NCBI GenBank assembly: GCA_905221605.1
Contig: CAJNDS010000946.1
Span: 358,077-422,076, forward strand
Length of the DNA: 64,000 nucleotides
From: Symbiodinium natans
Taxonomy: Eukaryota > Sar > Dinophyceae > Suessiales > Symbiodiniaceae
Reading direction: 5' to 3'
Position numbers and translations under genes: made by a program. Every line of letters begins with the position of its first letter. The stretch's first letter is position 1. The notes beneath the pieces are model-generated. The model saw nothing but the letters and a program-made list of their open reading frames with translations. It was not told the origin of the DNA and searched no databases. Shown here piece by piece: positions 9,901 to 20,478 of this stretch.

Positions 9901-12900
9901 TCTGCCTGGGATTATCTCCTGGTAACGAACCATGGAGGCATCGTAACGAGGATGAACCAGTGTGAGCACACCCTCTCCCCGTTTTGTTGAGGAGCCAACT
10001 GCCATCCAGTTATCAACCTTGAATGCGCAAAAGGCAGTGCGATGCGTTTCCTGTAGGAATATGAAGTCATACTGCAGGCCCTCTCCACCAAGAAACGCCT
10101 TGACTTCACCCCAGAGGAACCCGCTTAGGCTGTTAACATTGATGGACAGGACCTTGAGACGTTGCTGTGCCCCACCTCGTGGTCTGCAAGGAGGTCGGCG
10201 TGGTTTGGCCGTCGTTAGGCTGGGCATGGTTGCAGTGTGGAGACCCAACTGACTGCAATGCATAAACCTCCCTCGATATCGAGTGTAGCCAAGTGGATTC
10301 TGTGTACTCTGGTGTTGTGCTCTCTGAAAGCTTCTTTTTCGTCCCACCTGAGTGGTGACACCTGCGGCCCCGAACACCGGCGCCGTTGTTTCGCCAGCCA
10401 CTTGCTTCCCCACCAGGGATGCGCGAAAGTGGCGATCAGTTGTTGTGGGTCCCCCCGCCCCGTGGGAGACGGGAACCCTCACCCCCCCTACGCGTGTGAT
10501 GCGGTGTGTCATCCAAATGAGTGCGTAGAGCCCGGACTTGGGACCGGGCAAGCTCAGTCCAGGTGTAGTTGTGCTCGTCTTCTCAGGTATTTTTCGTCTT
10601 GGTTTAGGCTTTTTTGCTGACGTCGATTGCCTTGTACTCAGGCTGCTGATCTTATTAGTGTGTTGCTGTAGGAGGTTCCTAATGTGTTGCGCCTTTGTGG
10701 CAAGCCTGAATAGTTTTTGTAATGGATAAGAAGTGCAGTTTCGGCGCCTCCTGCCTCGTAGGTGTCTGCGTCTGACGGTCGGTCGTAGTCGCCATTTGCG
10801 ACCTCGTCTACCAAGACAACTGCGCGCATTTGATGTGACATGTGTACAGGCAGCAGTTTGTGTCGCAAGCTGATTGCATGGCCCTTTTTTGCTGTCGAGA
10901 ATTGACAGTGGCACTGCAGGACGCGGAGACCGCTTGTCCTGTGCATCTGACACTCCTATCCACGGCTCGAGGAGCTCTTCGAGCGTGTCGAGCGACTGCC
11001 GCCAGCTTAGGCGGTAGTAAATAGCATGTGGGATTCCTTGCATTAGGTCGTGGAGGTGCCTCGCTGCCTCCCCGTAGATGGCCAGCAGGGCAAGACTCTC
11101 CACCGTCTGTTTCTGGTACAACGTGTAGAGATAGCCCTCAACCGCGTCACCCAGCTTGCCCGCCTGCCTGCGTGTCCAGACATTGGGGTGGCTCTCCGGC
11201 CTTGTCATCAAAGCCGCTGTGAGCGACCAAATCCAGTTTCCGCAGGCGGGCATGTTCATCGGGCTGGTGTGATACGTCGCATGATGCTGCCTGAAGTAGC
11301 CGTGGAGGAAGTTGTGGAGATCGTCTCCATGCGGAATGAGCTTGACCACTGCAGATTTCGCTTCCTGAAGTAGGCGCTGCTTAGCGTGTCGTACCTCCTC
11401 TGGTGCTTGTGCTAGGAGTAGATGGGGCCGTGGTTCCACTGTACTAGCCCTCCGTGCAGCAGACGATCGTTGTCTTGCCTCTGGTCGTGGTTCATTGGTA
11501 TTGGACCTCCTAGCTGCAGTCGATCGCGGATTGGCCTCTTGCTCGCCAAGGCCCTGGCTCGAAGCAGCTGGCATCTGTGTCTGCGGTGCAACGAGGAGAT
11601 CAAGAGTAAGTGGAGGCTCCGCCTGCTTTTTGAGGGTTGTGAGCATTGGCTCAGGTACCAGGCCGACCACGGGTGAAGTGTGGAGACCACCAGCTTCACC
11701 AGAGTTAGAAGGGCTTGCCCCCTCTATGTGGTCGATGGGGAGTGTTTCTCCACTCCCATCTTTTCCATGAGGTCCATGTCTCTCCTCCCTCCTGTTCATT
11801 GTCTGCTGCTTGTCCAGCCCTGTGTTTTCCGCCTCAACTGTCACGGCTGTGGATTCGTTGCGGTCGAGTATCGCCAGTGTCAAGACGGGGTGCGAGGACC
11901 GCATGTCCTGTGTAGACGCTGCTCCTATCCATGGTTCGAGAAGCTCCGCGAGCGAGTCAAGTGACTGCCTCCAGCTCAGGCGGTAGTAGATGGCGTGCGG
12001 GATTCCTTGCATCAGGTCGTGGAGGTACTTTGCAGCCTCCCCATAGGTGGCCAGCAGGGCAAGGTTCCCCGCCGTCTGGCTCTGGTTTAACGTGTACAGA
12101 TATCCCTCTACCGCGTCGCCCAGTTTTCCCGCGTGGCTACGCCTCCAGACGTTGGGGTGGTATTCCGGCCTTGTCATCAATGCTGCAGTAAGCGACCATA
12201 TCCAGTTCCCACACGAGGGCATGTTCACCGGGTTGGCGTGGTACGTTGCATGGTGCCGCCTGAAGTAGCCGTTGAGGAAAGTATGAAGGTCGTCTCCATG
12301 CGGAATCAGCCTGAGCACTGCCGATTTCGCTTCCCTAAGTAGACGGTGCTTGACTTCTCTCACCTCTAGTGGCGCTTGTACCAGGAGTAGATGGGGCCGT
12401 GGCTCAATGGTACTGGCCCTCCGGGCTGCAGACGATCGTGTTCTTTCCTCGGGCCGTGGCTCTCTGGTGCTGGATCTCCTAGCAGCAGATGACCGTTGTC
12501 TGGTCTCCTGCTCATCGGAACATCGGCTCGAGGCAGCTGGAGCCTTCATCGGCCCTGTATCCGGAGAATCATGATCAAGTGGAGGTTCTTCGATCTTCTG
12601 GATGGTAGTGAGTGTCAACCCGCATGTTGAAGTGCTCGCAGGTGAGGTGTGGAGACCACTAACCTTACCGGAGGCAGGGCAGTGCACCCCCCCAACAGGA
12701 GCATTGGAGGAGGCACTGTCACTTCCAGTCTGGAAAGAAGAGCTTGGGTGCTCAGCCTCCTGGTGCGTCGTCTCCCGTAGATCCAGCCTGGAGGTCTCAC
12801 TCGTCGTTGGCGTGGGTGTGGACCGCTTGGCCTCTTTCCTTCTCGAACTTGCCGCAACGCCGGTAGCCAGCTCGTTGAGGAGTCCCTCCATGGACTGTGT

Positions 12901-15900
12901 TCGTCTTGTTGCGGCCTGCGTATTCATGACGTTCACCCCCCATCCCTGTGCGTCTCCATCTGTTGCCCTGGTACCGTCCGAGGTCTGCCATTGCCATTCC
13001 TGAGAGTGTGGAGACCACCAACTCCAGGTATGCCACCAGTCACTTTCGTCTCCTCCGTCCTGTTGTTGTGCTTGTCGACTTCTGGCTCGTTCTACTGCTT
13101 CCTCACGCAAGGTTTGTAGGTGTCCCGTAGGTTCCGCACCTGTCTCTCGGAGCCGGCTTGGGAGTCGTCGTGCTGATCTTTTCTGCGAGCTTGGTGACGG
13201 CATTGCAGTTTGGATCGAGATATTTATAAGTAAGGTCCATTCATGTGTCGGGTGGGGCCGGTAGGGGTAAGTGGATTGTCTCTGGCTGACAGGGGCAGTC
13301 TCAGGAGAAGGTATCATGGTTTGTATGATACAGCAGTGGCGGCGACTCAGGTACTGTATTTGCTTGATCCATGTTATGTCCTGCGGTCCTTCAGGAATGT
13401 TAGCTTTATGTATATGCATCAATTTCTCCTGGCATGCACTGCGTCTGACCCTGACAGAGATCCCGACCATCGAGAGGAGGAGACTGGTCGTGGTCTCAGG
13501 CATTGCGGCCTTGCATAAGAGCTTAGCCGGGCTCATCCACTTGCTTAGATGAACGCTGTGCACTGGGATGCAGCGTGGCTCAGTTGCAGTGTGCCGTGGA
13601 ATCAGGCTCCCGGCATTGATCTTTGCTCGGTTGGCCTGGGCAGCGGAAAGCATACATGCATAGTAGTCATGTTTAGGGCGTAGGGTATGCAGTGTGGCTT
13701 GGCTGCGCATCATATATCCAAGCTTATAGGAATGCCTACTGACACGCCCTGCGCAAAGAGCTCTTGCTTTGGTTTTCCGGCGCGGAGCCCGCATGCCGTC
13801 GTTGGCCCTCAATAGGCCCGCGTGCACATCCCTGAGGCTCGGTGGCCCATCTGCGGTTCTTGACAAGATTCTCTCTCCGCTCTTCAGGATAATCACGGCG
13901 TGGATGAAACGAGCTGGGAGGACCTTTTGTGTGCCGATACCCTTTGTGAGATAGACCTGGTTGCCGCTCTTGTAGAACGTGCACCCCTCCGCCGCAGCCT
14001 CCTTCGGTAGGATCGCGAGTGCAATGTTGCATGTATTTCTCATTCCTGAGATAGGACGATCAGTCGGCAGCCCCTCCGTGAGGTGTATGTCATTTCGCTT
14101 GCGGCTCGGACCACCCGCCAACAGTCCACTTTGGACTATCTGGCTGTAGGCATCATCGTATGTGCCGTGATACAGCTCCTGTGGCAGCAGGCGTCCGGGC
14201 ACTCGCACTTGGAAGGTGGAGTTGTCTATGCCTTCCATGGAGTGGCCCTGTGCCGCTCTGATCCACTTTGCCCCTTCCCGCTGGACCACTTCAAATCTCT
14301 TCTTGTCGCTCTCCTCGACCACTTGCAGGATTTCGTGTTCCTGTGCATGTAGCGCCTTAAGCTTGTGCGTGTCCAGAACGGCACGGAGGTCAAAGAGTGC
14401 ATCTGCTCTCACCTCCAATCCATGCCTTGCTCCAGAGTGTCTCAGGACGTCCGTGAGTGCTTTCGATATGGCCGTCTTTCTTCGTCGCGCCAGCGGTGGT
14501 CTAGGCGGTTCCCCCCGCTTGCTCGCGGTTGGGCGTTCGCCCGAGGCGGGCTGTGGCGGATCTTCTCGGTGTCGACGGCTGCTTGCTGCCTGAGCGGAGA
14601 CCGCTGTCAGGTTGCGATTGTGCGCTGGTATGGGCACCGTGTCCTGCTCCGTGTCCTCTTCTGGTTCAGAGAGTTCTATGATGTAGTCCATCTCCACCAT
14701 GTCTTCCGAGCTGGCCTTCTTACGTCTCTTCGGGTGGAAGCGCACTCGGCTACTACTTGATGGCTCTTCTCCAGGTTCGTCTTGATGCGTAGCTTCGTGG
14801 AGTGCGGAGTCCGCTGTACTCCTTTGCCTCTTCTGCGCCTTTGCCACCGCGGCCTGTCTGAGGGCAAGTAGTTTGCCTGTGGGCGCAGCGCCCGACTGGC
14901 GTAGTCTTGTGGGTAAACGCCGAGATGACTTCTTCTTTGAGCTCGGACTGGGTCCCATGTTGCAGGCAGGCGCATTGGCAGGAGTTAAAACTAGTATCCC
15001 CGGTGCTGGTCCCTGGAACCGTGTAGTTATGTGATTAGAGTTCAAGGTGACGCTGTGGGTGTCCTGACCTATCTCAAGTTCAGTCTCTTGCACATAATCT
15101 TCAGTGTATTTACGGAGGCCGAGGTCAGGTGTAAGAAGTGGAAGGCGAGGAGCTTGTGCTTCTGTCAGGGCTGGTCTTATGGTGGGGGGGAGGAATGGGC
15201 ATGAGCCAAAGTGTGCTCCGATTCGATGGCTGAACTCTTGTTCTGCATGTGTGTACGTAAGGATGCAAACCAGCAGCTTCGCAAGGCAATTGAGTGCCCT
15301 GCTGGGTGTGGAGACCACGTTCCCAGTGTCGATGGGATCGTTGCGCCGTCTCGTGGATGTGTCAGCCTGGGCAGGTGGAGGTCGTGCGTGCATTCTGATG
15401 GGCTGTGGGGTTGTGTATGTTTTAATGGCATACCATATCGTTGCAGCACAATCACATGCACAGCTGTGATCTTTTGTGAACAATCCGATCATAGAGGCAC
15501 TCACGCATGCTCTATTGTAATCAGATAATAGTTCTTGTTTATTCACAGCATCGATCTGTTGGCGGTCGGCGCATGCATTGAGTTTGCTATGAATCGCATA
15601 AACTGGGTAACTCTCTTCGCGTTTGAGTGTCCGGCTGGGTGTGGAGTCCACCTTCCCAGTTGCAACGCACTTCTCGTGTTGCGAGTGGGTGTCCTGCGCA
15701 GAATATCGTGCAGCCCGATAAGCACCCGTGTTGCATGCCCTAGCACTCTTGTCTGCCGTGCACATCAGGACTGTACGCTCGCATGCACTCTCATATGCTC
15801 GAGTGGGCGGCCGGTTGGAGCACCTTGGCCCATCTCCATCAGATTCCTCACTTTGTACATCCGGCGTGGACGCAATTTGTCCAGAGGCCTCTCCACTGTC

Positions 15901-17350
15901 TGCCAATGGCCCGCCTATGTCTTGCAGATTTGCACTATTGTCTTCAGTCTCAGAAGCTCCAGCAAAACCTGCTAAGAACTCGTCGAGGTCTGTTGTTTCC
16001 GTGGTGAAAGGGGCGGAGGCCGCATTCCCCTCCGGTCCTGTCACTGGTGTTGTCGGCATCGGCATCTCGTGTCCTGCCGTTGTCCCGATAGTCGCCGTCT
16101 CCAATCGCTGCGCCTCAAAGCGTGCGACCAGATCTACACCCCGAGGTTCTCGTAGGAGATCCGAATGCTGCTCCTCTATCTTGTTCACAAGCCTTGATTT
16201 CAAGGGGTCCGGGAGCTGGCGTATCTGCTCAAGGAAGAAGCTCGCTCGCGCAAGGTCACTTACTTCCAGTGATGGTTCAGGAAGGGCCCGTAGGAGAGAT
16301 GCTTCTTGATCATTCTGTGCAACGTCAAGGAAGCGAAGCCACGTAGTGTTTACCTTTTTGGTAGAAGCATCATGTTCCACTGGTTGGTGATCTTGGGTGC
16401 GGAGTCCGCCTTCCCTTTCACTTTCCTGTGCATTCACCACTTCTATGGGCTCTTCCAGGAAGTGTGCTGTGTCATCTTCGCCCTCCGTGTGAGTAGACTT
16501 CGGCACGACAATCGGAACTGCAGCTGTTTGCATGCAGACGCACGGCTGCTCAAGACAGTAAATGCACATCATGCTGGCAGTGGAGTCGCCAGAACCTCCA
16601 GATGTCTGCCTTTCGTGGGATTCGCCAGGTAGCCTGCTGTGCAGGGCCCCCTCCAACGACGTGCATCTGCAGGGGCGCCATCCACAGGTCACGCATGGTG
16701 TACATGGTGCCTCCGACATTATGAGTCTTGAGAAGCTTCCCTGACCAAGAGTGCTCCGTCTACGAAAGGGCGCGGAGTCCGCAATCCCTGTGAAGTGAGT
16801 GCAGAGCCAATGCATTGCGCATGTTAAATGAACAGAACAGTCACGTCTTGCCGTGTGGTCTTCAGTTTGCAACTCGGTATGTTCGCAGACATGATCCGCC
16901 TTCTTCGACCGCGAGATGCCGCTCGGTAGGCAGTTGGCCGTGGCCCTGACCTCAGTGTGTCGAGTGATGGAATTGAGTCTAGGCCACATCAAGGCAGTGA
17001 ATAACATGTCAGCATGTGAGCTAGTCAAGGGCTTCCATCTGCGTAGCCCATCCTGAATGGTCTGCATTACTATTTGTGACCAGCTGGATGACCCACTGTG
17101 CCTGACCTGTTTGGGAGTGGAAACCACTTGCCCTCGTGAGTGAAAAGCAGGAGCGAAAGCAGCTGGTGCCTGGGTGCTGCACCGTGTCAGCTCCTTTGGC
17201 GCAGGCCCTGTCATGCTTGCGGGTTCAAGTCTGACTGAGGACTTTGCAGTTGCTGGCCTTGGAGCAACTGTCTGAAAGGAAGTTACTGCCATCAAGGTTG
17301 CAATGCGGGCAAGCGGATTCTGTTCTCTAGCAGTGCTCGTTAAATTACCA
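6895..17350 (-). CDS. LINE main polyprotein (Tpt1 - duplicated domain - EEP endonuclease - reverse transcriptase)
   Basis: One frame is open for about 3,565 codons from 17295 (17350 if read from the DIRS1 junction) to 6598; the last 100 codons or so are probably out of phase. There is no stop in 10.5 kb. Cys-rich knuckles (CTPCVTCGWRPCRC, CIYCLEQPCVC) lie near 16540-16700. Four in-frame Met codons start similar basic or module-like segments at 16719, 14958, 13203 and 10227, so this may be several fused ORFs or several start sites. Domain entries below give details. It continues upstream, in phase, into 22471-23357 once DIRS1 is removed. The length is far above the 1,000-1,500 residues usual for a LINE ORF2. 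Confidence 0.85.
7600..8490 (-). other. Reverse transcriptase domain of the LINE
   Basis: Motifs in order are: FLPKPHK...LRPIGLL near 8400-8490 (RT1/2 region), the first catalytic aspartate in LLSVDLSQAFDRV (about 8160-8205), QGIRQGCRLAP (about 7970-8005), the paired aspartates in FTLFADDH (about 7870-7890, FADD in place of YADD), then GLKVNPDKSSLV and SITYLGTKL near 7620-7780. This is the standard non-LTR layout. It copies LINE RNA by target-primed reverse transcription, consistent with the poly(A) tail and site duplication. Confidence 0.93.
9410..10170 (-). other. AP-endonuclease-like (EEP) domain of the LINE
   Basis: The domain starts with LKVLSINVNSL (about 10130-10165). The metal-binding Glu is in FLQETH, LILAGDFNSEV at about 9700-9740 supplies the Asp/Asn pair, SQIDYIL lies at about 9525-9545, and the catalytic His is in THSALIADV at about 9420-9445. 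All hallmark residues are intact. The domain nicks target DNA during insertion. An ATG at 10227 (MPSLTTAKPRRPP) sits shortly upstream and could be the start of a separate ORF2. Confidence 0.92.
10930..11490 (-). other. Unknown domain, copy 2 of a tandem duplication
   Basis: About 185 residues, from RPHLLLAQAPEEVRHAKQRL through LIPHGDDLHNFLHGYF and SCGNW-like text to YYRLSWRQSLDTLEELLEPW. It repeats the copy at 11880-12510 with most residues conserved and its preceding SSAARRAST linker also duplicated, giving a period of about 960-980 bp. It is predicted to be mostly helical, with conserved HGDDLH, GNWIWSLTAAL and GIPHAIYYRL. I recognise no family. Confidence 0.7.
11880..12510 (-). other. Unknown domain, copy 1 of a tandem duplication
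   Basis: This is the partner of 10930-11490. Both copies keep the frame and the same conserved positions, with mainly synonymous or conservative changes visible, which suggests selection for the protein after duplication (inference). Each copy is preceded by an SSAARR-rich linker and a nested hairpin (12649 and 11680). Confidence 0.7.
13890..14480 (-). other. Tpt1/KptA-like RNA 2'-phosphotransferase domain in the LINE
   Basis: About 195 residues match the Tpt1 family from end to end. The N-lobe reads KALTDVLRHSGARHGL (Arg-His pair) near 14430-14475, then RFEVVQ...WIRAAQGHS near 14240-14300. The C-lobe reads LYHGTYDDAYSQIVQSGLL (about 14115-14175), DIHLTEG, SGMRNTCNIALAILP and CTFYKSGNQVYLTKG (about 13945-14090). 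The family's catalytic Arg-His-Arg-Arg set is all visible (LRH, IRAAQGHS, SGMR). Cellular Tpt1 removes the 2'-phosphate left at RNA ligation junctions using NAD+, and some relatives can ADP-ribosylate 5'-phosphate ends. The module begins with a basic MGPSPSSKKKSSRRLP segment at 14958. Its role in the retroelement is unknown. Confidence 0.88.
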
Positions 17351-17577
17351 TTATCGTAAAAATTGGCAAACTCTTCGAAACGTCAAAAAGTAAGTATCAA
17401 TCCCATGAGAATCTAGGTTCAACTTACACACCAAGAAGCACATGCGAACTCTCATCTCTTTTTCCAATGAGGTGCAATCTCCCAGCATCTGGAAAACACA
17501 AACTCGCTTCGGTCCAACCGAAGTGAGAAGGTTGGGACGAGCACCAAGCTCCCGATCGCCCCAGGCGACTACAACCC
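17351..17577. repeat. DIRS1 Y repeat, outer copy
   Basis: Starts TTATCGTAAAAATTGGC and ends GGCGACTACAACCC. It is the same as 17980-18207 apart from one extra T in the other copy (CTCTTTTTTCC against CTCTTTTTCC). A 32-bp spacer, 17578-17609, with a second GGCGACTACAACCC, separates it from the X repeat. Confidence 0.93.
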
Positions 17578-17609
17578 CCCCGGCGACTACAACCCGGGTG
17601 GGCGGGTGG

Positions 17610-17979
17610 GTGAAAAATTTTCAAGCCCCAAGCTTGAGCGACAAACATGCCACACATGTTCACAATTCACGCAACAAGCACTGTGAAGCTGTTACACATG
17701 CTGGCAAGAAAAGTACAAATCCAGAAGATGCAGGTACCAAACCTTGCTCTTTCAGACATGTACGTGAAAAACAGAAAGCTTAAAAGCCAAAGCCTACGCG
17801 GAGCATTTAGCTGGCAAAGAGACCAACCTACGCGGAGCTTTAGCTGGCTGTGAGACCAGACACAACTCATGAAAAACGAAAACAACGTTTCAAAGAGTTT
17901 CTTTTTCTACCCCAGGTAGGAAAAAGAACAATTTGCCAATCCGAAACGATAAAGCGCTATCGCATTCGCGAAATGGCTC
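17610..17979. repeat. DIRS1 X repeat, inner copy
   Basis: 370 bp from GTGAAAAATTTTCAAGC to GCGAAATGGCTC, nearly identical to 22101-22470 (one visible difference, CTTTCAGAC against CTCTCAGAC). It abuts the Y repeat at 17979/17980 without spacer. Confidence 0.93.
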
Positions 17980-18012
17980 TTATCGTAAAAATTGGCAAAC
18001 TCTTCGAAACGT
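17884..18012. other. Palindrome across the X2/Y1 junction, candidate recombination site
   Basis: ACGTTTCAAAGAGTTT (17885-17900) pairs with AAACTCTTCGAAACGT (17996-18011), TTTGCCAAT (17932-17940) with ATTGGCAAA (17991-17999), and CGATA (17947-17951) with TATCG (17981-17985). The centre holds TCGCATTCGCGA. Such a site is what a tyrosine recombinase would join when the circular intermediate forms; the role is inferred. Confidence 0.55.
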
Positions 18013-18207
18013 CAAAAAGTAAGTATCAATCCCATGAGAATCTAGGTTCAACTTACACACCAAGAAGCACATGCGAACTCTCATCTCTTTTTTCCAATGA
18101 GGTGCAATCTCCCAGCATCTGGAAAACACAAACTCGCTTCGGTCCAACCGAAGTGAGAAGGTTGGGACGAGCACCAAGCTCCCGATCGCCCCAGGCGACT
18201 ACAACCC
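17980..18207. repeat. DIRS1 Y repeat, inner copy
   Basis: 228 bp, the partner of 17351-17577. The RT-RNase H stop codon (18199-18201) lies inside its end nearest the coding region. Confidence 0.93.
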
Positions 18208-20478
18208 TTTCACGTGCTGGGCGATCGCATCCCTTCCCTCCAAGAGGGAAGCCAGAGGTTCACACGTCCAGTCCAGGTATTCGCGCCTGAATGAATCATC
18301 ATACTGCTCAAAGGCCAACCTAGAGGCAGCATCACTGATGTTTGCACACGACGGCACCCTTGAGTACCAATTGTAAGCCTTGAGCTCTTGGTCAAGAACA
18401 AGGGAGTGGCTCACAATTTCAAAGGTATCATCCACAGCAGAAGAGCCACTAGCGAATGCAGCCTTGGCAGATTCGTTATCCAAGAACCATAACACTTTCC
18501 GATGTACCAGCAGGAGGCGCCATAAAGTTTTGGCAGCCAGGACCGGCAGCGCTTCTGCTTGGCCTACCAACTGCGTCTTTCCCCCTTGCCTCCATCGGTT
18601 TAGTAGCAGTTCAGGGACAGGTTCACCGAAAAACTTCTTGACTTGCTGCAGGGGATCGATGAGTACCGCTCCATGCGTAGTCAAGAGACTCTTGGATTCA
18701 CACGCACCATCTGTGAAGACCAACACCGGGCACTCTGGCTGAAGGAAACACACTTCACGGGCTTTTGAGCGAGCGAGTAGGTCCGCAGCACTCCGGATGA
18801 CATCAATCTCCCTCCGAGACAGTTTTATGGGACCACCAATTGCCAGCTTGCGTGAAAGCACCCTCGTTGCCAGCACTGCCACTCTCCCAAACGTGTGTGT
18901 AGAGGCATACATCATCCTGCCTCGGAGCTTGGCCAAGAGCCCTGGATGAAGGGTGCCATCCTGGCAGATCCTTTCCACCAATTCCAGAATGGCAGCCACT
19001 CGACCCTCCTTGTTTGCTACGCGAAGAAGGCCGCGACACGCTTCATTCAAATCAAGCTGTACTCCAAGAATGGTAAAGAGCTTTGCAAAAGGAAGTGCTT
19101 TGTGTTCATCATTCGCCACGGACCATCCAAGCAATTGCATCACAGACAAAGCAAGCTCATGCGATGTCTCCACCAAACAGTCCAGCTCCAGATGACAAAA
19201 GTCATCGTAAAAATTTGACACCACCAATCGGAAGACTTTGACCAGGATTTGCCTCACACCTTTCGCCACTCTGTTGAAGGCTCCAACAGCGTGAATGGAA
19301 CCAAAAGGCAGTGTAGTGAATCTGTAGTACTCAAATTTTCCCAGCTTCGGGTTCCACACAGCCAAGATAGCTGCCCATCCGTGTGCAGGGTCAATCGCAA
19401 GTTGCTTATAAGCACTCTTCAGATCCATTGCACGGCCCGAGATCCCTTGCAGGGAAGTTGGTGCAAAACGGGAAACTGCATGACCAAACTCACGTGCAAT
19501 ATCAACGATGACGTCGATATCTTGAAGAGTGAGCTTATCATTTGTTCCACAGGAAGAGTTAACCATCGAGGCACTGAGGTCGTCAATACCTCTGACTTTC
19601 TTCCCCTGATCAAGGCCAAACCTCCTGGATGGCACCCAACCGTCAGGAAAGAGACGATCAAGTTCCTCCTCCGAGAAGGGCCCCAGCAACCAACCAGAGC
19701 CATCCGAGGCCTGCAGACTTGCTTCATCTGCTACCGATTGCTCCACCTGCACATCCCGGCCACCTCTTTGAGCGTTCAGCCTACCGCGCACCCAGGGCGC
19801 AAGCAGACGCAGCTCTTCTGGTGAAATGGAAGCAGGAGTGTACAAAGGTGGGAATTGGCCTGAGGCTGGGACCTCCCCAACCAGGCTGAATCCATTCAGC
19901 ATCTCCTTCACTAAGTGCTTGTCTTGTATCCCCGCCTCATGGAGCAAAGCCTGAAAGAGGAGTACTCTTTTCCCCTTTAGGACCGCTCGCACCTCTGGAT
20001 GCAGAGAGGCATGAAGGGCCTTCTCTTCCTTAGCTAACCCGGAAGCCAAGTGGAGAAAGCGCTTAAGCTGGCCAGCTCTAAACACACAAACCTCACTGGG
20101 TGAAGAAGATGCAATCCAGTCAACAGTTTCTTTGATGGCTGTGTCACTGCAAGCAAAGGTGTCACAGGGATGTTTACACTTAAGCGCAGCATCCACAAAC
20201 CCTTGCACGTTCCAGGGCAAAGCATAATACACAAACCGGCTTGGTTCAACACTGGCTGAATGCTCTCCTGGGCATAACACATCCTCCCTTTGCTGTTCGG
20301 GCGCTTCCCCCTCCCGCAACTGATGAACAGCAGCAGAAAGGGCACGGCCCCCGGAAAGCAGGATCGAACCCGAGGCAACATGCGGAAAGCCAGGTAAACC
20401 GTCAGAGGGCACCTTCGCGGGCAACTCAACCGCGGAGGGCACACGAATCCGGTAGACAGCCCGAAATTCCGGCACCAA
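18199..20478 (-). CDS. DIRS1 reverse transcriptase - RNase H
   Basis: About 759 residues. Conserved RT signs are VRGIDDLSASMVNSS, AMDLKSAYKQLAID (first Asp), TTLPFGSIHAVGAF and the paired aspartates in NFYDDF (about 19200-19215), with LGWSVANDEH after them. RNase H follows with FTDGACE, QAEALP, WFLDNESAK and SDAASR, so the four acidic residues are present. The layout matches DIRS/Ngaro elements and the DIRS2 protein at 23473-25860. The frame is open upstream of the first plausible start, and the N-terminal third (from VPEFRAVYRIRVP) is poorly conserved. It would copy the element RNA, but no tyrosine recombinase follows it; its stop lies in the Y repeat. Confidence 0.9.
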   Translation of the reverse strand: MVPEFRAVYRIRVPSAVELPAKVPSDGLPGFPHVASGSILLSGGRALSAAVHQLREGEAPEQQREDVLCPGEHSASVEPSRFVYYALPWNVQGFVDAALKCKHPCDTFACSDTAIKETVDWIASSSPSEVCVFRAGQLKRFLHLASGLAKEEKALHASLHPEVRAVLKGKRVLLFQALLHEAGIQDKHLVKEMLNGFSLVGEVPASGQFPPLYTPASISPEELRLLAPWVRGRLNAQRGGRDVQVEQSVADEASLQASDGSGWLLGPFSEEELDRLFPDGWVPSRRFGLDQGKKVRGIDDLSASMVNSSCGTNDKLTLQDIDVIVDIAREFGHAVSRFAPTSLQGISGRAMDLKSAYKQLAIDPAHGWAAILAVWNPKLGKFEYYRFTTLPFGSIHAVGAFNRVAKGVRQILVKVFRLVVSNFYDDFCHLELDCLVETSHELALSVMQLLGWSVANDEHKALPFAKLFTILGVQLDLNEACRGLLRVANKEGRVAAILELVERICQDGTLHPGLLAKLRGRMMYASTHTFGRVAVLATRVLSRKLAIGGPIKLSRREIDVIRSAADLLARSKAREVCFLQPECPVLVFTDGACESKSLLTTHGAVLIDPLQQVKKFFGEPVPELLLNRWRQGGKTQLVGQAEALPVLAAKTLWRLLLVHRKVLWFLDNESAKAAFASGSSAVDDTFEIVSHSLVLDQELKAYNWYSRVPSCANISDAASRLAFEQYDDSFRREYLDWTCEPLASLLEGRDAIAQHVKGL

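Noticed and set aside
16570-16595. CTGGCAGTGGAGTCGCCAG as a nested hairpin
   Set aside because: The outer stem CTGGC/GCCAG is good, but the inner core has lost its pairing; perhaps a decayed copy.
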